Of a DNA stretch of 64,000 nt, positions 30,138 to 39,095 are shown piece after piece. The position numbers were made by a program, and so were the translations under genes. The notes under the pieces were generated by a model, which was not told where the DNA came from, did not search any database, and was given only the letters and a program-made list of their open reading frames with translations. Each line of letters starts with the position of its first letter. Position 1 is the stretch's first letter. The stretch is taken from contig NZ_PTXN01000007.1 in the NCBI RefSeq assembly GCF_012726345.1, positions 62,001 through 126,000 of the forward strand. The letters are read 5' to 3'. Source of the DNA: Marinomonas sp. UCMA 3892. Its GTDB lineage: Bacteria > Pseudomonadota > Gammaproteobacteria > Pseudomonadales > Marinomonadaceae.

Positions 30138-31421
30138 CTAACTACCATACTTTAGTGACCCATAAAGCTGACTGTAATGCTCTGCAGTATATACAGCCCT
30201 ACTAATCAAGTTATGCGCCCTAGCTGGCTCGATATCATCTGGAATTCTTTGTCCATCTGCTATATATACAACAGGAAGGCCTTCCTCAATAACTACACTA
30301 ATAGCCTCACCAAGTGAAGCAGATTCATCAAGTTTACTTAAAACGCAGCCATCTAATTGAACCTGAGAATAAACATCAACAACTGTTTTTAATACTTGCC
30401 TTTGGCTTGTACAAGGTAATACTAATAATTTTTTAAGGCTTGCTCGCGCACGCTTCATCATTAAAAGCTGTCGCTCAAGATTTGAATCTCTTGGATTCAT
30501 ACCTGCAGTATCAACAAGCACTAAAGAATAATTAGCATATTTTGCTAATACTTCATTTAGATCTGAATATTCATTAACCACTTCAACTGGCACATTTAGA
30601 ATACGACCAAAAGTTCGTAACTGCTCATGCGCTGCAATACGATAGGTATCAGTCGTAATCAAAACAACACCCTCAGAGCCATGCTTTAAAACATGCTGAG
30701 CAGCAATTTTACCAATCGTTGTTGTTTTGCCTACTCCGGTAGGTCCCATAAAAGCAATACAACCTCTAAGTTCTGAAGAGCTAGAGCGAATAGGAATATA
30801 ATCTGCCAAATGGGCCAACAACCGATTCCAGTCATCTTCGCGGCCTTTTAGATCAATATCGTCAATCAATCTAGAAACAACAAATTCAGATAACCCTAGA
30901 CCTTTTAACTTTTCGCGGGCACGTAACTCAACTGCATTTTCTTTTGCTTCAGATCGGTTTTCATTTTGTTGGCGCTGTTCGAGCATGGCTCGAACATTTT
31001 TCAACTCAAGCTCCATGTCTCGTAATTGCTTAGCGCTCTCACTATTGCGAATAGACAAAGCTTCCTCAACGGCAGGATCTTCTTTATCGTTTGACAAAGG
31101 TGGCATTTCAAACTGTTCTGTAGGACGCTTTTCAGAATATGAAGGTGAGGAAGTTTGAGGTGGCGTCTGCTGCTTCGCTCTTTCTATGCGCTCTAAATAG
31201 TCAGCACTTGGGTCAGTATATTGTTCATTACGAGGCGCAGATGACCGTTTAGAAGTCATACTAGAAGGCAAGGATCCATCATAATCTAGAGCAGCAACTA
31301 TTTCTATCTCACCAGTAGGCAGACGCTGATTTGACAAAATGACCGCGTCAGGGCCTACAGCATCACGAACCTTCCGTATCGCTTGCCGCATGTCAGGTGC
31401 TCGAAACCGCCTAATTTGCAT
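30138..31421 (-). CDS. flhF: Flagellar biosynthesis GTPase FlhF
   Basis: SRP-type GTPase that places the flagellum at the pole. N-terminal B domain (MQIRRFRAPDMRQAIRKVRD), a variable basic/Gln-rich region, N domain, then the G domain with GPTGVGKTTTIGK (about 226-238), TTDTYRIAAHEQLRTFG and LVDTAGMNPRD. It is 427 aa. It lies downstream of flhA after about 100 bp. Its usual partner FlhG/FleN is not encoded next to it. Confidence 0.95.
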   Translation of the reverse strand: MQIRRFRAPDMRQAIRKVRDAVGPDAVILSNQRLPTGEIEIVAALDYDGSLPSSMTSKRSSAPRNEQYTDPSADYLERIERAKQQTPPQTSSPSYSEKRPTEQFEMPPLSNDKEDPAVEEALSIRNSESAKQLRDMELELKNVRAMLEQRQQNENRSEAKENAVELRAREKLKGLGLSEFVVSRLIDDIDLKGREDDWNRLLAHLADYIPIRSSSSELRGCIAFMGPTGVGKTTTIGKIAAQHVLKHGSEGVVLITTDTYRIAAHEQLRTFGRILNVPVEVVNEYSDLNEVLAKYANYSLVLVDTAGMNPRDSNLERQLLMMKRARASLKKLLVLPCTSQRQVLKTVVDVYSQVQLDGCVLSKLDESASLGEAISVVIEEGLPVVYIADGQRIPDDIEPARAHNLISRAVYTAEHYSQLYGSLKYGS

Positions 31422-31522
31422 GAATAACTTAATCCTTCCAGTTTATTTTTCTTACAAATCCATAGCTTACCCGAAAGATTACAATAAATATAGACACAAT
31501 CCATCACGTCAATAGGTAGATT

Positions 31523-33640
31523 TTATTGACCTATAACACCCACCACAGTAATACGCTTATGATCTGGCACTTCTTGATATGAAAGCACTGACATATTCAC
31601 CATACCATAACGCATAAAACGCGCCAACATAGGGCGTATAGGCGCAGACACAATTAAGATAGGAGTATTTCCCATTGCTTCTTGCTGCTCCGCCGACTGC
31701 CGCAACGAAGCCTGTAATTGTTCGGCCATTTGAGGCTCTAAAATCAGTGCCTCTTCATTTTTAATACCTGACTGCTGACTTTGCTGAACCGTCTGCATAA
31801 GCATTTTTTCCAACTGAGGCTCTAGCGTTAAAACAGGAATCTCTTCCACTCCATCCGCCAATGTCTGAATAATCAAACGAGATAAAGACGTCCGCACCGC
31901 CGCCGTTAATATCATAGGATCTTGAGTTTTCGGTTGCACCCCCATAATAGACTCAGCAATAGTTCGCATATCTCTTAACGGAACACCTTCTATTAATAAG
32001 TTTTGTAATACTTTTAGAAGAACACTCAACGGTATCGTATTTGGCACCAACTCTTCAGCCAATTTAGGATTATATTGCTTCAACAAACTCAGCAACTGCT
32101 GAACCTCATCGTGACCAATTAATTCATAGGCATGTTTATGCATAATCTGGTTAATATGAGTTGCAACCACCGTACTTACATCGACAACAGTATAACCATA
32201 AGTTTGCGCTTGATCCCTTTTCTTAGGATCAATCCAGACAGCATCCAAACCAAACGATGGGTCTTTACCCGCAATACCATCAATCGAGCCAAACACCTGA
32301 CCAGGGTCAATTGCTAAATCTTTATCTGGATGAACTTCCGCCTCAGCCAAACTCACTCCCATAAGGGTTACTCGATAGGCATTAGGCATTAAATCCAAGT
32401 TATCTCGAATGTGCACACTTGGCACCAAAAAGCCCAAATCCTGCGATAGCTTTCGGCGCACGCCTTTGATTCTTGCTAACAACTCGCCACCCTGTGTCTT
32501 ATCGACCAAAGGTATCAAACGATAACCTACTTCTAAGCCAAGCATATCAACTGGAGCAACGTCATCCCAACTCAGATCTTTTACCTCTGCTGGCGCAGGG
32601 CTATCTGCAGATGCTTTACCTGCGTTTTTAGGACCTTGTTTAGGCTTTTGCTTCTTACGGTATTCAAGGAAATAAGCAAGACCCCCCAAACAAGCTGCCA
32701 AGGATAAGAAAGAAAAATGCGGCATGCCTGGGACAATCCCCATAATAGTCATCACACCAGCAGCAACATATAAAGCCTTTGATGAGCCAAACATCTGACG
32801 AACTATCTGCCCACCCATGTCACCCGACTCATTAACACGGGTAACCATGATTGCCGCAGCAGTAGACAGCATCAAAGAAGGGAGCTGAGCAACCAAACCG
32901 TCACCAATAGTCAGTAATGAATAACGCTCAATTGCTTCCGAGAACGAAAGATCATGCTGCGCCATACCAATGGATAAACCACCAATTATATTGATACCAA
33001 GAATAAGCAAACCTGCGACGGCATCCCCTTTTACGAATTTTGAGGCACCATCCATAGAACCATAGAACTCAGCTTCGGATGCAATTTCTGTACGACGCTG
33101 CTTAGCCTGATCAGCATCGATCATGCCCGCATTTAAATCAGCATCAATAGCCATCTGCTTACCCGGCATCGCATCCAAGGTAAAACGCGCACTTACTTCC
33201 GAGATACGACCAGCACCCTTTGTCACTACGGCAAAGTTTATGATCATCAAAATAGCAAACACAACAAAACCAACAACGTAGTTACCACCGATAACCACTT
33301 CGCCGAAAGCCTGAATCACCTTACCTGCCGCATCACCACCTTCGTGACCATTCAATAAAACCACACGAGTAGACGCCACGTTCAGCGCCAGCCTCATTAA
33401 TGTTGACACCAACAAAACGGTGGGAAACACAGCAAAATCTAAAGGCCGCATTGAATAAATAGCAACCAATAAAACAACAATGGCTAAGGCTATATTAAAG
33501 GTAAAAAGAACGTCTAATAAAAAAGCGGGGATGGGCAAGATCATCATCGCCAATAGCGACAATAACAAGATAGGAATGCCTAGATTCCCACTAAAAATAC
33601 TCTGAACCTGTCCAGTAAGCCGCCCGCGGTCAAAATTCAC
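31523..33640 (-). CDS. flhA: Flagellar export gate protein FlhA
   Basis: Core of the flagellar type III export gate, energised by proton motive force. Eight N-terminal membrane helices, the FHIPEP-region hallmark GRISEVSARFTLDAMPGKQM, and a cytoplasmic ring domain from about residue 350 (LGLEVGYRLIPLVDKTQGGE). It is 705 aa. The start is GTG 33640 with AAGGA upstream. Confidence 0.97.
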   Translation of the reverse strand: MNFDRGRLTGQVQSIFSGNLGIPILLLSLLAMMILPIPAFLLDVLFTFNIALAIVVLLVAIYSMRPLDFAVFPTVLLVSTLMRLALNVASTRVVLLNGHEGGDAAGKVIQAFGEVVIGGNYVVGFVVFAILMIINFAVVTKGAGRISEVSARFTLDAMPGKQMAIDADLNAGMIDADQAKQRRTEIASEAEFYGSMDGASKFVKGDAVAGLLILGINIIGGLSIGMAQHDLSFSEAIERYSLLTIGDGLVAQLPSLMLSTAAAIMVTRVNESGDMGGQIVRQMFGSSKALYVAAGVMTIMGIVPGMPHFSFLSLAACLGGLAYFLEYRKKQKPKQGPKNAGKASADSPAPAEVKDLSWDDVAPVDMLGLEVGYRLIPLVDKTQGGELLARIKGVRRKLSQDLGFLVPSVHIRDNLDLMPNAYRVTLMGVSLAEAEVHPDKDLAIDPGQVFGSIDGIAGKDPSFGLDAVWIDPKKRDQAQTYGYTVVDVSTVVATHINQIMHKHAYELIGHDEVQQLLSLLKQYNPKLAEELVPNTIPLSVLLKVLQNLLIEGVPLRDMRTIAESIMGVQPKTQDPMILTAAVRTSLSRLIIQTLADGVEEIPVLTLEPQLEKMLMQTVQQSQQSGIKNEEALILEPQMAEQLQASLRQSAEQQEAMGNTPILIVSAPIRPMLARFMRYGMVNMSVLSYQEVPDHKRITVVGVIGQ

Positions 33641-33677
33641 ACGACATCCTTATTGGAAGAAAAACTACAAAACATGA

Positions 33678-34814
33678 TTAACTACCGTCCCACTGAAATT
33701 CATCAGGCACATCTAAGTTTGGCATCGTTTCTGGTCGCGGTGCTCCCATACGAGCATTACGCAGCTGATATACATAAGCCAATAATTGAGCAACCACTTT
33801 AAATAAACCTTGAGGTATCTCATCACCAATCTCAGTATGATGATAAATCGCCCTTGCTAATGCGGGCGATTGTATCACAGGGATATCATAGTGATTGCCG
33901 ACTTCACGAATTTTCAACGCAATAAAATCACCGCCTTTAGCAAGCAGCACTGGTGCAGCACCACCAGCTTGATCATATTTCAACGCCACAGAGAAATGCG
34001 TAGGGTTAGTAATAATAACATCGGCGCTAGGCACATCAGACATCATTCGATTCATTGCCGCTTGACGCTGCATCTGACGAATTCTACCTCGCACTAAAGG
34101 ATCACCCTCTTGCTGTTTGTATTCATCTTTCACTTCTTGCTTAGTCATTTTGAGTTTTTCTTTATGAGACCAAACCTGAAAAGGTACATCAATCGCAGCA
34201 ATAAGCGCTAAAGCAAGCGTAACAAAGACGAAGGACCAAATAACAATATCAATACCGTGAGCAATAGCCAGCTCTATCGACTGAAAGGTTAACCCAAGCG
34301 TTTCAGGTAAAAAGTAATTCACCACCAGCACAGAAACAATTCCAACCAATGTCACTTTGGCAATAGACTTAAAAAGCTCCACCAAAGACTGCACCGAGAA
34401 CATTCGCTTCAAACCTGCTATTGGGCTCATTTTGCTAAGCTTTGGCGTCAGAGGCTCCCATGAAAAGTTCAGCCCTCCCAAAGCAATACTACCGACGATA
34501 CCGGCAACAGCCAAAACCGCCATCAATAAAACCATAGAGTCCATCATAGCCACAACAGACTCGTATAGATGAAACACCATACGACTTAAATCAAAAACAT
34601 CCGCTCGCTCAACCAAGAAATTAAAATCGAATAACACAGCGAGATCTCGGACTAATAGAGTGCCCGTTCCATAAATAGTTGCCGCAGCCACTATCAACAA
34701 AAGAGCAGAACTTAAATCTTTAGAACGAGGGAGATTACCTTTATTTCGAGCATCCTGAAGCTTCTTACTACTGGCACTCTCCGTCTTTTCGCTACCATCT
34801 TCATTCTCAGCCAT
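33678..34814 (-). CDS. flhB: Flagellar export switch protein FlhB
   Basis: Membrane export component with a self-cleaving cytoplasmic domain that switches export from rod/hook to filament substrates. N-terminal SEKTESASSKKLQDARNKG, four membrane helices, cleavage motif NPTH at about 270-273 in DVIITNPTHFSVALKY. It is 378 aa. It overlaps fliR by 8 bp. Confidence 0.97.
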   Translation of the reverse strand: MAENEDGSEKTESASSKKLQDARNKGNLPRSKDLSSALLLIVAAATIYGTGTLLVRDLAVLFDFNFLVERADVFDLSRMVFHLYESVVAMMDSMVLLMAVLAVAGIVGSIALGGLNFSWEPLTPKLSKMSPIAGLKRMFSVQSLVELFKSIAKVTLVGIVSVLVVNYFLPETLGLTFQSIELAIAHGIDIVIWSFVFVTLALALIAAIDVPFQVWSHKEKLKMTKQEVKDEYKQQEGDPLVRGRIRQMQRQAAMNRMMSDVPSADVIITNPTHFSVALKYDQAGGAAPVLLAKGGDFIALKIREVGNHYDIPVIQSPALARAIYHHTEIGDEIPQGLFKVVAQLLAYVYQLRNARMGAPRPETMPNLDVPDEFQWDGS

Positions 34815-35589
34815 TTAAACGAATCCCCCACGTATTCTTCATCCAATCAATCATTTCTCCGAAAAACAATAAATAGATGTTTAAGAAATCATCCAACATA
34901 ATCCAGAAAAAGAACAAAGAAAATAGCATTATGATTGGAAAACCCAGCGCAAAAACGTTCAATTGTGGCGATGCCTTAGCAACCACACCAAAAGACAAGT
35001 TAATTACCAATACAGCAACTGCTAAAGGCAATACAATGAGCAATGCCTTTTCAAACATCCACCCACCAAGTAACACTAGCTGCCAATAACGCTGACTATC
35101 AAAACCACTACCAATCGGCCAATAATTAAAACTTTCGGCTAAATACTCTATCATAACCAAATGACCATTCGTTCCAAGGAAGGCCAACGCCACCATCGAT
35201 AAGTAATACTGACCAAGCGTCGCAACCGAAATACCATTAGCTGGGTCATTAGACATAGCAAAACCCAAACCAGCCTTCATCGCCGCTAACTGCCCCGCCA
35301 ATGAAAATAGCTGAAACAAGATAGTGACAACAAAACCCAGCACAAAACCAATCACCAATTGCTCTGCAATCAACACAATATAAGCAGGAGAAATAGGATC
35401 ATAATTAGGGACATCAATAACAGGCGTAATAATAATGGCAACAAGAAAGGAAAACGCAATACGTACTCGCGGACTAACTAGACGACTACCAAATAAAGGC
35501 AGCGCCATAAAAAAAGCACCGATGCGAAAAAAAGGCAAAAGAAAACTGATCGTCAAGCTCAGCAGCTGATCTGGATGAAGCTCTAACAT
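34807..35589 (-). CDS. fliR: Flagellar export protein FliR
   Basis: Inner-membrane component of the export gate (with FliP and FliQ). Multiple helices; the segments RIGAFFMALPLFGSRLVSPR and FVVTILFQLFSLAGQLAAMK are typical. It is 260 aa. Its ATG shares one base with the fliQ stop (TGATG). Confidence 0.95.
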   Translation of the reverse strand: MLELHPDQLLSLTISFLLPFFRIGAFFMALPLFGSRLVSPRVRIAFSFLVAIIITPVIDVPNYDPISPAYIVLIAEQLVIGFVLGFVVTILFQLFSLAGQLAAMKAGLGFAMSNDPANGISVATLGQYYLSMVALAFLGTNGHLVMIEYLAESFNYWPIGSGFDSQRYWQLVLLGGWMFEKALLIVLPLAVAVLVINLSFGVVAKASPQLNVFALGFPIIMLFSLFFFWIMLDDFLNIYLLFFGEMIDWMKNTWGIRLNG

Positions 35590-35858
35590 CAGCCTATTAT
35601 CATAGGAATATTAATGAATAAATTAGTCGTGAAATCCATTAACTTCATCAAGATCCACGGCCCCAATTGCATGATAACCAAAATAGTAACAATCAACCTT
35701 GGCAAGAAAGACAAGGTTTGCTCGTTAATTTGTGTGGCGGCTTGAAACACACTCACAATCAAACCAACGATCAGACTGGGCACCATCACAACGCCAACGA
35801 TCAAAACAATTAAATAAAAGCCTTGTCCGTATAAATCTAACACTACTTGAGGATTCAT
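35589..35858 (-). CDS. fliQ: Flagellar export protein FliQ
   Basis: An 89-aa protein with two membrane helices (FYLIVLIVGVVMVPSLIVGL; PRLIVTILVIMQLGPWILMK), part of the FliPQR export gate. I start at ATG 35858 (MNPQVVLDLYGQG), giving the normal family length. An open frame to 35906 overlaps the end of fliP and adds unrelated residues. Confidence 0.95.
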   Translation of the reverse strand: MNPQVVLDLYGQGFYLIVLIVGVVMVPSLIVGLIVSVFQAATQINEQTLSFLPRLIVTILVIMQLGPWILMKLMDFTTNLFINIPMIIG

Positions 35859-35860
35859 AG

Positions 35861-36598
35861 TTAAATCCCGAAACTCGCCGCCAAAGTACCCATAATCATA
35901 GACCAACCATCAACCATGACAAAAAGCATGATTTTAAAAGGTAACGAGATAATGATTGGTGACAACATCATCATACCCATTGCCATCAAAACACTGGCCA
36001 CCACCATATCGACAATCAAAAATGGAATGAAAATCATAAAACCGATCTGAAAGGCAGTTTTAAGCTCACTGGTGACAAACGCCGGCATTAAAATAGTAAA
36101 TGGTAGAGTCTCCATTGATTGAATAGTGCCTTCCTTACCGGCCAATTTAACAAAAAGAGCGATATCATCTTCTCGAGTCTGAGCCAACATAAAGTCCCTT
36201 ACAGGAACAGATGCAGCCTCGACAGCCTGAATAGATGTCATCTCCTCTTTTAAATATGGCTGCAAAGCCACTTCATTCACTCTATCCAGCGTCGGTGTCA
36301 TGATGAACAAGGTTAAAAACAACGCCATTCCAATCATAATTTGGTTAGAAGGCGTTTGCTGTAAACCGATGGCTTGGCGCAAAATAGCCAATACCACAAT
36401 AATCCGAGTAAAAGCCGTCATCATCATCAAGGCTGCTGGCAATAGCGTCAGAGCAGTCATGATGAAAAGAATTTGCAATGAAACCGTATAGTCTTGACTG
36501 CCATCGGCATTCGTTACGACTTTTACCGCAGGCAACCCTACTTCAGCCCATGAGAAAGCAGGAAACACTAACAACAAAAGCGAAACAAAACGAATCAC
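35861..36598 (-). CDS. fliP: Flagellar export protein FliP
   Basis: Forms the export-gate pore with FliQ and FliR. N-terminal signal peptide ([14 protein letters not shown]), then helices with LILPAALMM-type segments and [20 protein letters not shown], the FliP/SpaP hallmark. It is 245 aa. The start is GTG, overlapping the fliO stop by 4 bp (GTGA). Confidence 0.95.
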   Translation of the reverse strand: MIRFVSLLLLVFPAFSWAEVGLPAVKVVTNADGSQDYTVSLQILFIMTALTLLPAALMMMTAFTRIIVVLAILRQAIGLQQTPSNQIMIGMALFLTLFIMTPTLDRVNEVALQPYLKEEMTSIQAVEAASVPVRDFMLAQTREDDIALFVKLAGKEGTIQSMETLPFTILMPAFVTSELKTAFQIGFMIFIPFLIVDMVVASVLMAMGMMMLSPIIISLPFKIMLFVMVDGWSMIMGTLAASFGI

Positions 36599-37017
36599 AA
36601 GGTATCCCCATTGCTCTTATTATCAGTAGCGTTTTCCCTATCAACGTCCTTCATCATAGAAGCAAACGACGAAGCTTTAGACGGAAAACTTCGCAGGTGA
36701 CTAATAGAATGCGCAGTGACACCGATTAGTAAACGCTCCCCTTCCACTTCAACAAGCATCAGCTTCTCTTTTGCCCCTAGAGACTGGACATTCACAATTT
36801 TAATATCTGACTGCCCCAACTTCATTTGAGCAAACTGAAAGCGCTTCATTAACCAAAGACAAGCAGGTATAAAAGCAATAACAAAGATTAAAGAAATAAC
36901 CACCTTCCAAATAGAGGAAGTAGCAGACATTTCTTGCACACCTACAGCATGCAAATAGGGAACGGCCATGCAAAGCATGGCCGTGAAGACATAACGATTA
37001 AATAAAGAAAAAATCAA
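36595..37017 (-). CDS. fliO: Flagellar biosynthesis protein FliO
   Basis: Helps assemble the FliP ring. It has a signal-like N-terminus, one membrane helix ([20 protein letters not shown]) and a small cytoplasmic beta domain ([20 protein letters not shown]; then [14 protein letters not shown]). The frame begins at TTG 37017. ATGs at 36978 and 36969 are alternatives, but both lie inside a strong RNA hairpin (36962-36984), so the start is uncertain. Total is 140 aa from the TTG. Confidence 0.88.
   Translation of the reverse strand: MIFSLFNRYVFTAMLCMAVPYLHAVGVQEMSATSSIWKVVISLIFVIAFIPACLWLMKRFQFAQMKLGQSDIKIVNVQSLGAKEKLMLVEVEGERLLIGVTAHSISHLRSFPSKASSFASMMKDVDRENATDNKSNGDTL
36962..36984. repeat. 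Perfect 10-bp hairpin inside the 5' end of fliO
   Basis: ACGGCCATGC (36962-36971), loop AAA, GCATGGCCGT (36975-36984). On the fliO mRNA it pairs the two internal ATG codons of the signal-peptide region with each other. It is the only GC-rich perfect stem I saw inside the fliLMNOPQR coding stretch. Confidence 0.75.
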
Positions 37018-37023
37018 TTTAAA

Positions 37024-37485
37024 CTACTTCAGTCGTCTAATACGCTCACTAGGACTCACAACATCCGTTAAACGAATGCCATACTTATCATTAACTACAA
37101 CCACTTCACCATGAGCGATCAATGTGCCGTTCACAAGCACGTCTAAAGGCTCTCCAGCAAAACGGTCAAGTTCAACTACAGACCCTTGCGTTAACTGCAT
37201 TAAGTTTCGGATTGCAATTTCCGTGTTCCCCAATTCCATAGAAAGAACTACCGGAATATCCATTATCAAATCGAGATCAGAACCCACGCCACCACTAGGC
37301 ACAGAAGGATTGGTCAGAGTTTCTAGCTTAACAGGCTCCACTTTCTGCTCAGACATTGCAGCAGCCCATTCATCTTCAATCCCTTCACTATCTTCTGTCC
37401 CGCCCGCTTCAGACATTGCAGCCGCCCATTCGTCAGCCAAATCTTCGTCCATACCTGCTGCATCTGGATTTTGTTCTTCTGCCAT
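37024..37485 (-). CDS. fliN: Flagellar motor switch protein FliN
   Basis: C-ring protein involved in torque switching and export. The C-terminal SpoA/CheC-type domain covers about 75-153 (SMELGNTEIAIRNLMQLTQG; LDVLVNGTLIAHGEVVVVND). The acidic N-terminal extension holds the nine-residue motif DEWAAAMSE twice (about 18-26 and 38-46). It is 153 aa. It starts 1 bp after the fliM stop. Confidence 0.95.
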   Translation of the reverse strand: MAEEQNPDAAGMDEDLADEWAAAMSEAGGTEDSEGIEDEWAAAMSEQKVEPVKLETLTNPSVPSGGVGSDLDLIMDIPVVLSMELGNTEIAIRNLMQLTQGSVVELDRFAGEPLDVLVNGTLIAHGEVVVVNDKYGIRLTDVVSPSERIRRLK

Positions 37486-37486
37486 A

Positions 37487-38461
37487 TTATTTCGTCACCT
37501 TCGCTTTGAAACTTTCTTGCATTTGCACTGAATAGCGTTCATTACTGACGCCCAATTTGCCTTTAAAGGTTGGCACACCATTAGCCCGAACTGTTACAAA
37601 CTCTGGCATCTCTATCGGAATAATATCCCCAGCTTTGAACTTTAATACCTCACCTAGTGAGATTTTACGATTCGCAACGCTGACAGATAACCTAACGTCA
37701 ATATCTTTCACATCTTGTTCTAGGGATTTCCCCCAGCGATCATCTTTTTCATCCACATCACTTTGAACGCCAGCATCAAGCAATTCACGTACAGGCTCAA
37801 TCATGGAGTAAGGCAGAGTAATATGCAGCTCACCTCCACCGCCATCCAGCTCGATATGAAAAGTAGAAACAACAACAACTTCGCTAGGACTCACAATATT
37901 TGCCATTGCAGGGTTAACTTCAGAACTAATATATTCCAGCTCTAATTTTAATACCGGCGCCCAAGCTTCTGTTAAGTCCTTGAAAACTTGTTCAAGCATC
38001 AATTGCACAATACGAATTTCAGTTGGGGTAAATTCTCGCCCCTCAATCTTAGCATGTCGCCCATCGCCGCCAAAAAAGTTATCTACTAGTTTAAACACCA
38101 ATTTGGCATCAAGTATAAACAACGCAGTGCTTCTTAGCGGGCGGAATTTCACCAAGTTCAAACTGGTAGGCACATAAAGTGTATGAACATATTCACCAAA
38201 CTTCATTACCTGTAGACCACCAGATGAAACATCTGCTGTACGACGTAACATGTTAAACAAACTAATACGTGTGTAACGCGCAAAACGTTCGTTTATCATT
38301 TCCAGCGTAGGCATACGCCCACGCACAATACGTTCTTGACTCGTAATGTCATAGGATGCAACGCCATTAGCATCCCGGTTATCCTCTTCTACAGGCTTTT
38401 CATCTGCACCATGTAAGAGGGCATCAATTTCATCCTGAGATAACAGATCTTGAGCTGACAT
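37487..38461 (-). CDS. fliM: Flagellar motor switch protein FliM
   Basis: C-ring protein that receives CheY-P. The extreme N-terminus carries the CheY-binding motif LLSQDEIDALLHG (about 6-18). The middle CheC-like domain and C-terminal SpoA domain follow (RFARYTRISLFNMLRRTADV; FKAGDIIPIEMPEFVTVRAN). It is 324 aa and of normal length. Confidence 0.96.
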   Translation of the reverse strand: MSAQDLLSQDEIDALLHGADEKPVEEDNRDANGVASYDITSQERIVRGRMPTLEMINERFARYTRISLFNMLRRTADVSSGGLQVMKFGEYVHTLYVPTSLNLVKFRPLRSTALFILDAKLVFKLVDNFFGGDGRHAKIEGREFTPTEIRIVQLMLEQVFKDLTEAWAPVLKLELEYISSEVNPAMANIVSPSEVVVVSTFHIELDGGGGELHITLPYSMIEPVRELLDAGVQSDVDEKDDRWGKSLEQDVKDIDVRLSVSVANRKISLGEVLKFKAGDIIPIEMPEFVTVRANGVPTFKGKLGVSNERYSVQMQESFKAKVTK

Positions 38462-38465
38462 AATT

Positions 38466-38978
38466 CTATTGCATCACAAAGTTAGTGAATAACACAGCAT
38501 CAATACCTCCTTGACCAGTTTCCTGCTCAAGAATGCCATTGATTGCGTCAAGCGACGCTTTTTTTAACGCCTCTTTACCATCTGCTGTCTGTAAATCAAC
38601 AAACGATTGGCTGGAAAACAGCAAAACCAAGCTATTACGAATTAAAGGCATATGAAGCGTAACCGCATTAATTTGCTCTATTTTTTTTGACTTCACTGAC
38701 ATATTAAGCTGCACATAGCGCTGTTTACCATCCACCATAAAATCGACAGTAAAAGCTGGATCTAATGCCAAATACGTAGAAGGTTCATTAGCCAAGGCAG
38801 CCTCGGCAGATTCCGCTGAATCACCACTACCATCAGAAGAGCCACTAAAAAACAAGAAGTAAGCCGCTGCACCACCTCCAACCAGAACCAAAACTAGAAG
38901 AATAATGATAATAAGCTTTTTCTTACCACCAGACTTTCCCTCTTCTGCACCAATATCCAAACCATCTTCTTCAGCCAT
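38466..38978 (-). CDS. fliL: Flagellar basal body protein FliL
   Basis: A single-pass membrane protein around the stator. Acidic cytoplasmic N-terminus, membrane helix (KLIIIILLVLVLVGGGAAAY) and a periplasmic FliL domain (YLALDPAFTVDFMVDGKQRY). I start at ATG 38978 (170 aa), with AAGG upstream; the frame opens at 39002. It is the first gene of fliLMNOPQR-flhB, after a 117-bp gap behind fliK in which I find no convincing sigma-54 site. Confidence 0.93.
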   Translation of the reverse strand: MAEEDGLDIGAEEGKSGGKKKLIIIILLVLVLVGGGAAAYFLFFSGSSDGSGDSAESAEAALANEPSTYLALDPAFTVDFMVDGKQRYVQLNMSVKSKKIEQINAVTLHMPLIRNSLVLLFSSQSFVDLQTADGKEALKKASLDAINGILEQETGQGGIDAVLFTNFVMQ

Positions 38979-39095
38979 ATTCACAAACCTTAGGTGTATC
39001 AATTTCTTTATAAAGAACGCTTACCACGCTCTTGTGCACTAACAATCCTCTATTCTACAAAGAATCAAACATAGCACCATCAATTTCTCATAAGT

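Noticed and set aside
31487..31512. Sigma-70-like TTGACG and TATATT before flhF
   Set aside because: The spacing is only 14 bp; with acceptable spacing the minus-10 match is poor.
39043..39095. Possible sigma-54 promoter before fliL (TGGTGC then TTGAT on the minus strand)
   Set aside because: The essential GC of the minus-12 element reads GA, so the match is too weak to annotate.
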